Below are positions 24,873-33,546 of a DNA stretch of 64,000 nt, one piece after another. The DNA comes from an uncultured Dehalococcoidia bacterium. Its GTDB lineage: Bacteria > Chloroflexota > Dehalococcoidia > Lucifugimonadales > UBA3495. The DNA lies in NCBI GenBank assembly GCA_951813535.1, contig OX638345.1:1857158-1921157 (forward strand), written 5' to 3'. Within the stretch, counting starts at the first letter, position 1; the number at the start of each line of letters is the position of its first letter. The notes beneath the pieces were generated by a model. It ran no database searches. It worked only from the letters and a program-made list of their open reading frames with translations, and was not told where the DNA came from. The position numbers and the translations under genes are program-made.

Positions 24873-24888
24873 CCCCGGACCACTGTTA

Positions 24889-25908
24889 ATGGAAACTGTC
24901 ACCCTGGATCGTTTCGAGTTGGTCGGTCCTCTCGGCAGCGGCGCTGACTACGATGTGCGCGCCGCAGTGGACCGGGAAACCGGAGCGCCCGTTGTACTGA
25001 AGCGGCCCTCCCCGCAGGCGGTGAGCCGTCAGATGCACGGCTCCACCGAGGAACGCTCCACGCGGGCGCTGGAAGCCTACGAAAGAGCCGGACAGTATTG
25101 TGACGTGGTGCCCCGGGTAATCGGCGTTACCGAAGTTGCGATCCACGACGAGTATTTCGGCGAGGATTTGGGCCAACCCTACTCCGTGCGCGCCGAAGAG
25201 CGCGCTGCTGGTATTCCCCTGGTGGGAGACCCCAGGAGTCGTATCCTGCGTGTGCCCATCGGCTTGGGCCAGAACCTCTTCGCGCTGCACCCTCTGGCAC
25301 AGCCGGACACGGTCGGGGACTGGCCGGTCCAAACGCAACTATTGGATGCGCAGGAAATCTACGCCAACGCCGGTTATGCGGTGCTGGACCTGGGCCCGCA
25401 CAACGTGTTCTACTCCCCCGGCACTGGCCGTATTGCCCTGGTCGACGCCAGCGCGCTGGTCGGACACGGTGTGGAGCGCAGCCAGGGGAACCGGGGTCCC
25501 CAGGATGTCCATGACTTCTACGTTGAAATGGTAAAGTTTTACCTCGCGCCGGAACTTCCGCCCATGGATGCTGCGGGGTACTATGACCCTTATAACCAGC
25601 GCCCGGTGATTTCAGTGGAGGATGAGTGTGACGACTTGATCCGTTCCTTCGCCGGAGCCGGTGATGAATTGAGGGAGGCCGCCACCGCGTGCATCGGAAA
25701 GGTCAGACAACGCGGGTATACTGCGGTGGCCGATTTCGGAGCGGACTTGCACGAATGCCTGCGCCTGATTACCATCCGGAACGATCGGATGCCGGAAAGA
25801 CCGGCAGCCTTGGAAGCATGGCGGGGCGCCCTGCATAGGCTCTCCGAAGACCACTGGAAACGCTACCAATTCGATGCAAATACTGAGCTGGCCGCGTTGG
25901 CCAGCTGA
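24889..25908 (+). CDS. Divergent serine/threonine protein-kinase-like protein
   Basis: The 339 residues follow the eukaryotic-type kinase order in reduced form: glycine loop GPLGSGADYDVR (13-24), Lys38 in PVVLKRP, a catalytic-loop equivalent LDLGPHN (Asp167, Asn172), a DFG equivalent ALVDAS (Asp186), and an F-helix-like DVHDFYVEMV. The HRD His/Arg and the catalytic-loop Lys are replaced (VLD, G). Catalytic Asp, Asn and metal Asp remain, so activity is possible. There is no membrane segment or PASTA domain. I chose the ATG at 24889; the longer frame reaches back through prmA. The PP2C gene follows after 36 bases, so the two probably act on the same targets. Confidence 0.65.
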   Translation: METVTLDRFELVGPLGSGADYDVRAAVDRETGAPVVLKRPSPQAVSRQMHGSTEERSTRALEAYERAGQYCDVVPRVIGVTEVAIHDEYFGEDLGQPYSVRAEERAAGIPLVGDPRSRILRVPIGLGQNLFALHPLAQPDTVGDWPVQTQLLDAQEIYANAGYAVLDLGPHNVFYSPGTGRIALVDASALVGHGVERSQGNRGPQDVHDFYVEMVKFYLAPELPPMDAAGYYDPYNQRPVISVEDECDDLIRSFAGAGDELREAATACIGKVRQRGYTAVADFGADLHECLRLITIRNDRMPERPAALEAWRGALHRLSEDHWKRYQFDANTELAALAS

Positions 25909-25944
25909 CCAATCGCACCAAAATTTTGTGAGGATGGAGCAACT

Positions 25945-26625
25945 ATGCTCACCAGTTCGTTGGCAATTCTTCACGACAATGCCGCCCACGGCGAGGACAA
26001 TTACCTGACCCGGGATTTGGGCGACGGAAACTTCCTGGACGTAGTGCTGGACGGCGTCACCGGTCACGGTGGCGACGAGGCCAGCGGTTCGGTGGCCGAC
26101 GCCCTGAACGCGTTGACCATCAACGGACCGGAGGATATCGTTGCCCTCCTGGATGAACAGAACGCCGAGTTTCACCAGGTCGGAGGGGGACGGTTCCTGC
26201 TGACCACCGCTTCGGCGGCGTTGTATCTGGCCGGACAACTCCACATCATTTCGGCCGGCGACAGCCCGATATACGTGATCCGTCCCGACGGATACGAACA
26301 GTACAGCGGCCGCGTTGGCGGGTTGATTCGCCTGGGGGTCTCCAAGGCCATCGGCGCCGAACCAACCCTGTCCGTGTTTCAAACCTCCATTGATCTGTCG
26401 CCCGCGGATCGTTTGGTGTGTTGCACCGACGGCGTCAGCGACAACTTGCTCGGGGACGAACTAATGGAACTCGTGCGCGGTTCGGCGAACGCCGACGAGG
26501 CATCCGGGCGAGTGAAGGAACTGGTTGATCGGCACATCGAACAGGGGCGTGATATCCGGTTCCGAGGCGGAAGGTTCCGCCACGACGACGAGACCGCCAT
26601 CTTCCGCTTTTTCTCGGAGGACTAG
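25945..26625 (+). CDS. PP2C-family protein phosphatase
   Basis: This 226-residue, minimal PP2C domain has the metal-binding motifs in order: GEDNYL near residue 17, DGVTGHGGDEA, TTASAALYL, ISAGDSPIYVI, CTDGVSDNLLG and HDDETAIFRF. It lacks extra sensor domains and membrane segments. It should remove phosphate from Ser/Thr residues with Mn or Mg. Directly after a kinase-like gene, it forms a likely antagonistic signalling pair. The start is set by GGATGGAG upstream of the ATG. Confidence 0.85.
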   Translation: MLTSSLAILHDNAAHGEDNYLTRDLGDGNFLDVVLDGVTGHGGDEASGSVADALNALTINGPEDIVALLDEQNAEFHQVGGGRFLLTTASAALYLAGQLHIISAGDSPIYVIRPDGYEQYSGRVGGLIRLGVSKAIGAEPTLSVFQTSIDLSPADRLVCCTDGVSDNLLGDELMELVRGSANADEASGRVKELVDRHIEQGRDIRFRGGRFRHDDETAIFRFFSED

Positions 26626-26708
26626 CCGGCATCGTTTGGTGGTTTTGCGTCACCGATTGCCCCAGTTTGGCGGTTATCCACCGTCGAAATCCACCTCAAT
26701 TCCGCGTG

Positions 26709-26717
26709 TGTTAGACT
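26709..26717 (+). promoter_or_regulatory. Extended -10 promoter of the inositol-phosphate synthase gene
   Basis: TGTTAGACT carries a TGn extension before a TAGACT hexamer, about 90 bases before the start of the synthase gene. No convincing -35 is seen. The 183-base gap (26626-26808) holds nothing else I can name. Confidence 0.4.
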
Positions 26718-26808
26718 GTCTGGCAGTTTGACGCAGGTTGGCCTCGATAATTTCCGGTCCCGGTAACGAGGGACGTTTGCGCCGGGGCGGGCCGCAAGGA
26801 GTACACAA

Positions 26809-27921
26809 TTGGGCAAGATTAAGGTTGCCATCATCGGCGTGGGCAACTGCGCGTCATCGCTGGTCCAGGGCGTCCATAAGTACGTCGAGGCGCCGGACGA
26901 CGATCCGATCCCAGGCGTGATGCACAATCGCATCGGAGACTACCGGATCGAGGATATCGAAGTCGTAGCCGCGTTTGACGTCGACCGCAATAAGGTCGGG
27001 AAGGATCTTTCGGAAGCCATCTTCACCGAACCTAACAACACCATCAAGTTTGCGGAAGTCCCTCACATGGGCGTGCCCGTGGAACGGGGAATGACCCACG
27101 ACGGCATCGGCCGTTACCTCGCCGATGTGGTTGTGAAATCGGAGCACAGCACCGCCGACATCTCGGGCATCCTGCGCGACCGCGAAGTCGATGTGGTCAT
27201 CAACTACCTGCCGGTGGGCAGCGAGATGGCCACCAAATGGTACGTCGAACAGATCCTCGACGCCCGCTGCGCCATGATCAACTGTATTCCCGTTTTCATC
27301 GCTCGTGAAGAGTACTGGCGCAACCGCTTCGAAGAGCGCGGCGTGCCCATCATCGGAGATGACATAAAATCCCAGGTCGGAGCAACCATCGTTCACCGGG
27401 TGTTGACCCGCCTGATGGAAAACCGCGGCGCGGAGATCGACAACACCTATCAGTTGAATTTCGGCGGCAACACCGACTTCCTCAATATGCTGGAACGCGA
27501 GCGTCTGGTGTCCAAGAAGATATCCAAGACCGGCTCCGTCACCAGCCAGATGCAGGAAGAGCCGGAGGCGGACACTATCCACATCGGCCCCAGCGACCAT
27601 GTGCCGTGGCTGCAGGACCGCAAGTGGTGCTACATCCACATCGACGGTAAGGTCTTCGGCGGCGCTCCCGTCAAGATGGAAGTCAAGCTGGAGGTCTGGG
27701 ACAGTCCCAACTCCGCCGGTGTCGTGGTGGACGCCATCCGGTGCGCCAAGCTGGCATTGGACCGTGGTCAGGGTGGCGCCGTGTTCGCCCCGTCCGCCTA
27801 CTTCATGAAGAGCCCGCCCGTTCAATTCACCGACTCCGAAGCGCACGACATGGTTGAGGCATTCATCGCCGAGCCGGCAGTGGCCAGCGTGCAGGTCAAA
27901 CACGGCGACGGAGACGAATAG
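26809..27921 (+). CDS. ino1: Myo-inositol-1-phosphate synthase (actinobacterial/archaeal type)
   Basis: The 370 residues begin with an NAD fold, [17 protein letters not shown], and contain [28 protein letters not shown], and [13 protein letters not shown] followed by SKKISKTG. These are the conserved core of the compact Ino1 proteins of Mycobacterium and Archaeoglobus, about 360 residues long. The enzyme converts glucose-6-phosphate to inositol-1-phosphate with NAD. The start is a TTG at 26809 behind AAGGAG. The next two genes can build an inositol phospholipid and glycosylate it, so the product probably goes into lipids. Confidence 0.92.
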   Translation: MGKIKVAIIGVGNCASSLVQGVHKYVEAPDDDPIPGVMHNRIGDYRIEDIEVVAAFDVDRNKVGKDLSEAIFTEPNNTIKFAEVPHMGVPVERGMTHDGIGRYLADVVVKSEHSTADISGILRDREVDVVINYLPVGSEMATKWYVEQILDARCAMINCIPVFIAREEYWRNRFEERGVPIIGDDIKSQVGATIVHRVLTRLMENRGAEIDNTYQLNFGGNTDFLNMLERERLVSKKISKTGSVTSQMQEEPEADTIHIGPSDHVPWLQDRKWCYIHIDGKVFGGAPVKMEVKLEVWDSPNSAGVVVDAIRCAKLALDRGQGGAVFAPSAYFMKSPPVQFTDSEAHDMVEAFIAEPAVASVQVKHGDGDE

Positions 27922-27974
27922 CCGCCGCCACGTCCCTGTGTTGCTGGTCCAGGGTCGACTTAGGGGAGCGGGCT

Positions 27975-29129
27975 ATGAAAATAGCCATGGTCTCCCCTTA
28001 TGATTTCGCGTGGCCCGGGGGCGTCAACGCCCATGTGTCCCAGCTATCCGATGAACTGCGGCGGCGCGGACACGAAGTGACCGTCATCGCCCCGCAGACC
28101 CCGCTCGATCCCCCGGACAAATGCGGAGCTCGCGACAATTTCATTCCGATGGGTCGTTCCGTTCCGCTGTCGGCAGGTGGGTCCACGGCGCGTGTAACCC
28201 TTGCGTGGTGGTTGTGGCCACGGGTCAGGCAGCTCATGGACCGCGAACGCTTTGATCTTGTCCACGTGCATGAACCCTTGGCGCCGTTGTTGCCGTTGAT
28301 GTTCCTGCAGCATTCTAATGCCGTGAATGTGGGCACGTTCCACGCGTTTTCCGACGGGCAACAGTTGTACCGTTGGTCACGCTTCGCCCTCAAAACGTGG
28401 CACCGACGCCTGCACGGCCGGATCGCTGTTTCCGAGGCGGCGCGGTCCTTCGTGGCCCCGCATTTCCCGCACCGCGCGTATCGCGTTATCCCCAATGGGA
28501 TCGACTTTCAGCGGTTCGCCGATGCGAGTCCACTCCCGGACTCGGGAGATGAGAAGAGAAATGTCGTGTTCGTAGGACGCAAGGATGAGCGCAAGGGCCT
28601 GCGCTATCTGTTGGAAGCTTTCGGCCTGCTGCTCCAAGAGAGGAATGATCTTAGGCTGACAATCGTGGGCCCGGGAGAACCGGATCGGGCATGCGCGTCA
28701 TTGCTGGACGCCATGGACGGCGTAGGTAGTGAAGCGGTAAGACTGGTCGGTGCTGTTTCCGACAAAGACCTGCCTCGCTATTACGCCAGCGCGGATGTGT
28801 TTTGCAGCCCCGCCACCGGCGGAGAGAGCTTCGGGATAGTGCTGCTGGAAGCGATGGCGGCCGGCGCACCAGTGGTTGCGTCCGATATCGACGGATATCG
28901 TGACGTCGTGACCCATGAACGAAATGGATTGCTGGTGTTGCCGCGCGAGCCGGCCGCCATCGCCGGCGCCATCGCAAGCGTGATCGACAATCCCGATCTT
29001 GCCCGGCGATTGTCCGCGGCTGGAAAGCAGGTGGCGCAGCGCCATCGCTGGCAGCGGGTCGCCTCGGAAGTCGAAGACTATTACCAACATTGCATGGAGG
29101 AGGCCAACCACGGTGGCAATGCCCGGTAG
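27975..29129 (+). CDS. PimA-like GT4 glycosyltransferase
   Basis: This 384-residue GT-B glycosyltransferase starts MKIAMVSPYDFAWPGGVNAH, which closely resembles mycobacterial PimA. It also has HVHEPLAPLLPL, GTFHAFSDG, VIPNGIDFQRF, FVGRKDERKGL, and the donor site GGESFGIVLLEAMAAG. PimA transfers mannose from GDP-mannose to phosphatidylinositol at the inner membrane face. Neighbouring inositol-phosphate synthase and a CDP-alcohol phosphotransferase support such a role here. The exact sugar is inferred. Its 3' end overlaps the next gene by 17 bases. Confidence 0.82.
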   Translation: MKIAMVSPYDFAWPGGVNAHVSQLSDELRRRGHEVTVIAPQTPLDPPDKCGARDNFIPMGRSVPLSAGGSTARVTLAWWLWPRVRQLMDRERFDLVHVHEPLAPLLPLMFLQHSNAVNVGTFHAFSDGQQLYRWSRFALKTWHRRLHGRIAVSEAARSFVAPHFPHRAYRVIPNGIDFQRFADASPLPDSGDEKRNVVFVGRKDERKGLRYLLEAFGLLLQERNDLRLTIVGPGEPDRACASLLDAMDGVGSEAVRLVGAVSDKDLPRYYASADVFCSPATGGESFGIVLLEAMAAGAPVVASDIDGYRDVVTHERNGLLVLPREPAAIAGAIASVIDNPDLARRLSAAGKQVAQRHRWQRVASEVEDYYQHCMEEANHGGNAR

Positions 29130-29754
29130 AGAGGAGCTGCGCGCGGCAATGCTGCGCTACGTCGAATTGCCTGGAGCACGGGTTCTCCATGCTGTCGGGC
29201 TGACCCCCAACGTGATAACCGTCTTCGGTTTCGCGGTGTGTGTGGCCGGAGCGGCGCTGGTGGCTCTGGGCTGGCCCTTGTACGGCGGTATCGTGTTCCT
29301 CGCCGGGGGCATCCTGGACCTGTTTGACGGGGCGCTGGCCCGGCTGACCGGCCGGGCGTCACCGTTTGGAGCCCTGCTCGATTCCGTGTTCGACCGGTTG
29401 GGCGAGGCCGCCCTGTTTGTCGGGTTGGGACTGTATTACCTGCTTGCGGATTTGTCCCCGCCGGTGATGATCGTCAGTGTGCTGTCGGTCCTGTTGGGCC
29501 TGGTGTTCTCGCAGGGTGTTTCCTACCTGCGCGCTCGCGGCGAAGGGCTTGGCGCGTTCACCCGTTCCGGCATCATGACCCGGACCGAGCGGGTCGCGAT
29601 CCTGGGAATCGGCCTGATTGTGGAAGGGCTGGCTCCGGTGCCGATCATGGTGTGGGTCCTCTGGGTGATCGCTGGCGTGTCCTGCTTCACTCTGTTCCAG
29701 CGCATGTTCACCATACGAGGGATCCTGGAGCGACAGGCGGAGGAAACCGGTTAG
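29113..29754 (+). CDS. CDP-alcohol phosphatidyltransferase, probable phosphatidylinositol-phosphate synthase
   Basis: This 213-residue membrane protein has about six helices. The CDP-alcohol signature D-G-x2-A-R-x8-G-x3-D-x3-D is complete in DLFDGALARLTGR and FGALLDSVFDR. The N terminus (ELRAAMLRYVELPGARVLHA, then LTPNVITVFG) also fits the family. Next to inositol-1-phosphate synthase and a PimA-like enzyme it most likely joins CDP-diacylglycerol to inositol-1-phosphate. A PgsA-like activity cannot be excluded. I chose the GTG at 29113, nine bases after GGAGGAGG; the ATG at 29119 is too far from that site. Confidence 0.8.
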   Translation: MAMPGREELRAAMLRYVELPGARVLHAVGLTPNVITVFGFAVCVAGAALVALGWPLYGGIVFLAGGILDLFDGALARLTGRASPFGALLDSVFDRLGEAALFVGLGLYYLLADLSPPVMIVSVLSVLLGLVFSQGVSYLRARGEGLGAFTRSGIMTRTERVAILGIGLIVEGLAPVPIMVWVLWVIAGVSCFTLFQRMFTIRGILERQAEETG

Positions 29755-29798
29755 CCGTGGTAACATGGCGGCCACGTTTATGGCAGGAGGCACTGAAT

Positions 29799-30701
29799 AT
29801 GGCGTCACATTCCATGGGGCTGTCGCTGCACGATGCTGCGCGGCAGGTCGGAGTTCCCTTTACGGTGGAAAATGAGCCGGCGGACCGGTACGTCAAGGTC
29901 AACGGCCTCAATCTCCATTACCTGGAATGGGGCGATCCAAATTCGCCGACGATTGTGATGCTGCACGGCATCCAGCAGCAGGCCCACAGTTGGGACTTCA
30001 TCAGCCTGCCGTTGTCCGTAGACTACCGTGTGATCGCCGTGGACCAACGCGGTCACGGTGACAGCGATTGGTCGCCCGACGAGAACTATTCCACCGATGC
30101 CTACGTTGGCGACGTTGAGGCGTTGGTATCCGCCATGGGATTGAATGACTTCCACCTGATCGGCCATTCGATGGGCGGTCGCAACAGCCTGGCCTGGGCG
30201 TCGGGCCGGCCCGGAACGTTGAAGTCGCTGACCATCGTTGACACTGGACCCGAAACTCAACGGCGGGGGTCGGATCGCATCCAGCGGTTCCGCGAACTTC
30301 CCGACGAGTTGGACACCCTGGAAGAATTCGCCCAGCGCGTCATGGAGTACACGGGCCGCACCCGGGAACAGACCTTGGGCGCCCTGAAGTACAGCATTCG
30401 GCAGCGCGAGGATGGGAAGTGGACGTGGAAGTATGACAAAGTCATCCGCCGCCAGGGCTTCCGTGCGCCGGCCTGGACTCCCGAACAGCTTTGGGCCGGT
30501 TGGCGCAAGATCGACTGCCCGGCCCTGGTGGTGCGTGGAGCCCGCAGCGATATTTTCGCCGACGAGACGATGATGCGAATGGCCGCCGAACACCACGATT
30601 GCACTACGGTTACGGTCGCCAACGCCGGCCACCTCGTCCAGGGGGACAACCCTCCGGACTTCCTCAAGGCGGTGAAAGGCCTATTGGGCCGTTTCGATTA
30701 G
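29799..30701 (+). CDS. Alpha/beta hydrolase
   Basis: The 300 residues have the oxyanion segment VMLHGIQQQAHSWD, the nucleophile elbow GHSMGG with Ser124, the acid Asp in VVRGARSDIFADE, and the His in NAGHLVQGDNPP. This is a soluble esterase, lactonase or C-C hydrolase; the substrate is unknown. CAGGAGG upstream of the ATG at 29799 sets the start, although the frame opens much earlier. A terminator follows the stop. Confidence 0.85.
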   Translation: MASHSMGLSLHDAARQVGVPFTVENEPADRYVKVNGLNLHYLEWGDPNSPTIVMLHGIQQQAHSWDFISLPLSVDYRVIAVDQRGHGDSDWSPDENYSTDAYVGDVEALVSAMGLNDFHLIGHSMGGRNSLAWASGRPGTLKSLTIVDTGPETQRRGSDRIQRFRELPDELDTLEEFAQRVMEYTGRTREQTLGALKYSIRQREDGKWTWKYDKVIRRQGFRAPAWTPEQLWAGWRKIDCPALVVRGARSDIFADETMMRMAAEHHDCTTVTVANAGHLVQGDNPPDFLKAVKGLLGRFD

Positions 30702-30724
30702 TTTGCGCTGAGCTTCGGTAATCT

Positions 30725-30756
30725 ACGGGGGCGTCCGGCAGGTCGCCCCCGTTTTT
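30725..30756 (+). terminator. Rho-independent terminator after the hydrolase gene
   Basis: ACGGGGGCG pairs with CGCCCCCGT around a 10-base loop, followed by a run of five Ts. It sits between convergent genes. Confidence 0.85.
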
Positions 30757-30793
30757 GATGAGCTCAGGCTACTGTTCGCCACAGTGCCGGGCG

Positions 30794-32047
30794 TCAGAAC
30801 CCCAGCACCCGCGGCAGCAACTCGCCGAGACCATACCCAAGCGCGGCCGAGGCGGCTCCAATACCGAGTATCTCCAGGCCCTGCAGGATGGGCGACTTGC
30901 GCACCAACCGCCCCTTGGCCAATCCCAGCGCAAACAGACCGGTTAGCGATAGACCCACGGACCATGCGATGGCCGCCGGCCCGACGGCGAGGAACAGGAA
31001 GGGGATGATGGGGATGACCGCTGCGGATCCGAATGAAACGCACATCACGGCCGCGTCCTTCAGCGGGTTGCCACCGAAGTCCGGACTGATCCCCAGCTTC
31101 TTTTCCAGCAACGTGTTCAGCCACAGCGTTTCGTTGCCGGAAATTTCGTTGGCCAGGTGGATGGCTTCGTCGTAAGTCTTGCCCTCTCGCTGAAACAGGA
31201 TGACCAGTTCCGCCAACTCCTCGGCGGGGCGTTCTTCAAGGTCGGTCATCTGCCGGGCGATTGCAGCCTGCCGCACGTCCTCTTCGGCTCGAGAGCCCAG
31301 ATAAGCGCCGGCCGCCATGCTGATCATCCCCGCCGCCGCCGCCGCCAGCCCGGCAACGAGCACGGTCCCAGTGTTGCCCACCGCGATGGCCACCGAGGTA
31401 GTCAGGGCCACCGTGCTGATGATCCCATCCTGGGCGCCGAATACCACCTCTCTCAGCCGGCCGAGGTTCGCCACGTGGAATGGCTCCTTGTCCAGGGCCA
31501 GCGCGGCGTCGATGTAGGTTTCGAGGTCCAGGGGCAACGCGGGAGCCACTCCGGAACTCGTCGCCATGGGATCGGCTCGAACCGGCGCCGGCGCCACAGT
31601 TGACTCCACCACGGAAGTTCTAATCTCGTTTGCGGAAACAATCTGCAGTTGGGACAACGCGTCGGAGAAGGCTATCTGGTGGTCCCTTTCCTGCTCCATC
31701 GCCCGCGTGAAAGCGCCCACCGCGTCCTCCCGATCGTCGGCAATGGCGTCGTTGATCATTCGCGGGTAGGTCCGGGTGTACTCCCGGGTCTCGCCCGCAA
31801 TCACGCTGCCAAGGTTGACTGAGGTGCTTTCAATGGCCCCGGCAACCTTGAGGTAGCTGATGCCGTGGACGGTTTCGGCGCGAGCGACCTCTTCAAAGAC
31901 CTCGGCAATTTCCGGATGGCCATCGTCGCGCGCTTGTTGAGCGTAGGCAGTGTAGGTGAGGTGGGCGACGGCCTCGGCGACGATTGCCTGCCAGAGGTTC
32001 CGGTCGGTGTTGGACACGTCGCTGACCGTGTTCGGTGAAAATGACAT
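30794..32047 (-). CDS. Rubrerythrin-VIT1 fusion (membrane-bound ferritin-like iron transporter)
   Basis: The 417 residues combine two parts. The first (1-140) is a ferritin-like four-helix domain with carboxylate/His ligands in VAEAVAHLTYTAYAQQA, EVARAETVHGISYLK and MEQERDHQIAFSDAL. The second (about 195-417) is a CCC1/VIT1 domain with five helices, including VVFGAQDGIISTVALTTSVA and GAYLGSRAEEDV. This resembles MbfA of alpha-proteobacteria, where ferroxidation is linked to iron export against peroxide stress. It could detoxify iron made reactive by peroxide from the oxidases in this genome (inference). GGAG lies upstream of the ATG. Confidence 0.87.
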   Translation of the reverse strand: MSFSPNTVSDVSNTDRNLWQAIVAEAVAHLTYTAYAQQARDDGHPEIAEVFEEVARAETVHGISYLKVAGAIESTSVNLGSVIAGETREYTRTYPRMINDAIADDREDAVGAFTRAMEQERDHQIAFSDALSQLQIVSANEIRTSVVESTVAPAPVRADPMATSSGVAPALPLDLETYIDAALALDKEPFHVANLGRLREVVFGAQDGIISTVALTTSVAIAVGNTGTVLVAGLAAAAAGMISMAAGAYLGSRAEEDVRQAAIARQMTDLEERPAEELAELVILFQREGKTYDEAIHLANEISGNETLWLNTLLEKKLGISPDFGGNPLKDAAVMCVSFGSAAVIPIIPFLFLAVGPAAIAWSVGLSLTGLFALGLAKGRLVRKSPILQGLEILGIGAASAALGYGLGELLPRVLGF

Positions 32048-32151
32048 GGATTGCTCCGCAGTATCGCGTTGGATGGACTGGAAGCCGATAATTGTGCGGA
32101 AATCAGGAACGGGTATCCCCGTCCCTGGCGTGACACGGCTCCGCCGGCAAT

Positions 32152-32547
32152 TTACAGTCGGGGCGACGCGTGATGGGCGATGACCAGCCAGTCACCGCCG
32201 GATCTTACAAATATATTCGTGGCCAGGACGCCAAAACCCTGGGCCTGCCCTTCGACCACGCTGGTGATGCTTTCAATGCAGGTAACGAAACCGCAGTCGC
32301 CTTCCAGGGCGATGTTGACGTAATGAATGTTGAAGTGCATCAACGCCGCGCCGTTGAAAATTCCTTGCCATGACCGCCTGATATCCGGCCAGCCCACTAT
32401 CGGCTGCCAGCCGGGATGAACGCACAGCGCCCGTTCGGACTGCTCCCAAACCGAGTCCATCTGGGCCATGTCCAGAGATCCAAAGGCGTCATAGAAACGT
32501 TGGTTGGCGTCCCGCAGGGATAGTACGCTGGCGTCGTCAGGAAGCAT
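32152..32547 (-). CDS. SnoaL-like/DUF4440 small protein
   Basis: The 131 residues have the NTF2-fold pattern of nuclear-transport-factor-like enzymes: LRDANQRFYDAFGSLDMAQM near the start, CVHPGWQPIVGWPDIRRSW in the middle, and ATNIFVRSGGDWLVIAHHASP at the end. Many are of unknown function and some are isomerases or cyclases. It stands alone on the minus strand between the iron protein and the luciferase-like enzyme, with 104 and 43 base gaps. Confidence 0.75.
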   Translation of the reverse strand: MLPDDASVLSLRDANQRFYDAFGSLDMAQMDSVWEQSERALCVHPGWQPIVGWPDIRRSWQGIFNGAALMHFNIHYVNIALEGDCGFVTCIESITSVVEGQAQGFGVLATNIFVRSGGDWLVIAHHASPRL

Positions 32548-32590
32548 TTCTCACCGTGTTGCTCGGTGTCGAGAGGTCATGGGCTGGGGG

Positions 32591-33436
32591 TCAGGCCAGC
32601 AGCTTGCTGGCGAAATCGTCCAACTGGCGCAGCGCCTGGTCGCGGGGAGCGCTGTCGGCGAAGACCATAGCACGGGTCGCGCCGGCATCCTCGTAAGCTT
32701 TGATGATCTCCGGGTCGGCCGGCTGTCCGAAAACCGACACCTCGATTTCGTGCGGATCGCGACCGGCTTCCAGGGCCAGGCGAACAATTTCCTCCCGCCG
32801 TTCCTTCAACTGGTCGGGCGAGATGCGATTGGGCATCCAGCCGTCGCCCCAGGCCACCACCCGTCGGGCCACGTTTGGGGCGTTCCCGCCGATGAGCACC
32901 GGTGGGTGCGGCTTCTGCACCGGCTTGGGGGACGAGTAAATCGGCGGGAAATCTATGTGCCTCCCGTGGAACTCGCCGGCTTCCTTCGTCCACAGTTCCT
33001 TCATGGCTTCAATTGATTCTCGCGTATAGCCGATCCGCTGCGAAAAATCGATGCCAAAGAGTTCGGTTTCTTCGCGTAGCCATCCTGTCCCGATGCCGAA
33101 AAGGAACCGTCCGTTGCTCAAATAGTCCAGCGTCGCGATCTCCTTGGCCAACAGGATCGGGTTGCGCTCGGGCACCAGGCAGATCCCCGTGCCCAGCTTG
33201 AGGTTTGTCGTCACCGCCGAAGCACGCCCCAGCGCGACGAATGGGTCAACGCATTCATAGTACATCTGCGGGATCACCCCGTCCGGCGAACCGGGCCACG
33301 GAGTTTTGGGACCGGCCGGGATCGCCGGATGTTCCGGCACCCACAACGACTCGAAACCGTGGGCCTCGCAGGCCTGAGCCAACTCGGCGATATCGATGGA
33401 CGATTGGGTGACGAACATTGCGATGCCGATATTCAT
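32591..33436 (-). CDS. Luciferase-like F420/flavin-dependent oxidoreductase
   Basis: This 281-residue TIM barrel of the LLM class carries FESLWVPEHPAIPAGP, KLGTGICLVPERNPILLAKE, RFLFGIGTGWLREE, and PPVLIGGNAPNVARRVVAWG followed by WMPN. This pattern is commonest in F420-dependent members (TIGR-type LLM oxidoreductases). The substrate is unknown. I chose the ATG at 33436; the frame is open to 33703 through the NIPSNAP gene and is not homologous there. Two further LLM genes lie at 50.6-52.7 kb. Confidence 0.85.
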   Translation of the reverse strand: MNIGIAMFVTQSSIDIAELAQACEAHGFESLWVPEHPAIPAGPKTPWPGSPDGVIPQMYYECVDPFVALGRASAVTTNLKLGTGICLVPERNPILLAKEIATLDYLSNGRFLFGIGTGWLREETELFGIDFSQRIGYTRESIEAMKELWTKEAGEFHGRHIDFPPIYSSPKPVQKPHPPVLIGGNAPNVARRVVAWGDGWMPNRISPDQLKERREEIVRLALEAGRDPHEIEVSVFGQPADPEIIKAYEDAGATRAMVFADSAPRDQALRQLDDFASKLLA

Positions 33437-33492
33437 GAAACTATCCTCGGGAACGAACGGGTGAAGGGAAGGAACCTCGGTAGGGTCATTAT

Positions 33493-33526
33493 AACGTAGG
33501 GGCGAATAACCATTCGCCCCTACGTT
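33493..33526. repeat. Perfect 15-bp inverted repeat with a TATAAT at its edge
   Basis: AACGTAGGGGCGAAT and its exact complement flank AACC. The repeat lies between the NIPSNAP and LLM genes (both minus). On the minus strand TATAAT (33493-33488) is created at the repeat edge, so the element may end the upstream transcript and supply a -10 for the next gene. Confidence 0.7.
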
Positions 33527-33546
33527 GGTCGCGGTTGTCGCCAGCC

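Noticed and set aside
24670-24888. Longer start for the kinase-like gene
   Set aside because: This extension overlaps prmA in another frame. Kinase-like sequence begins at the ATG at 24889.
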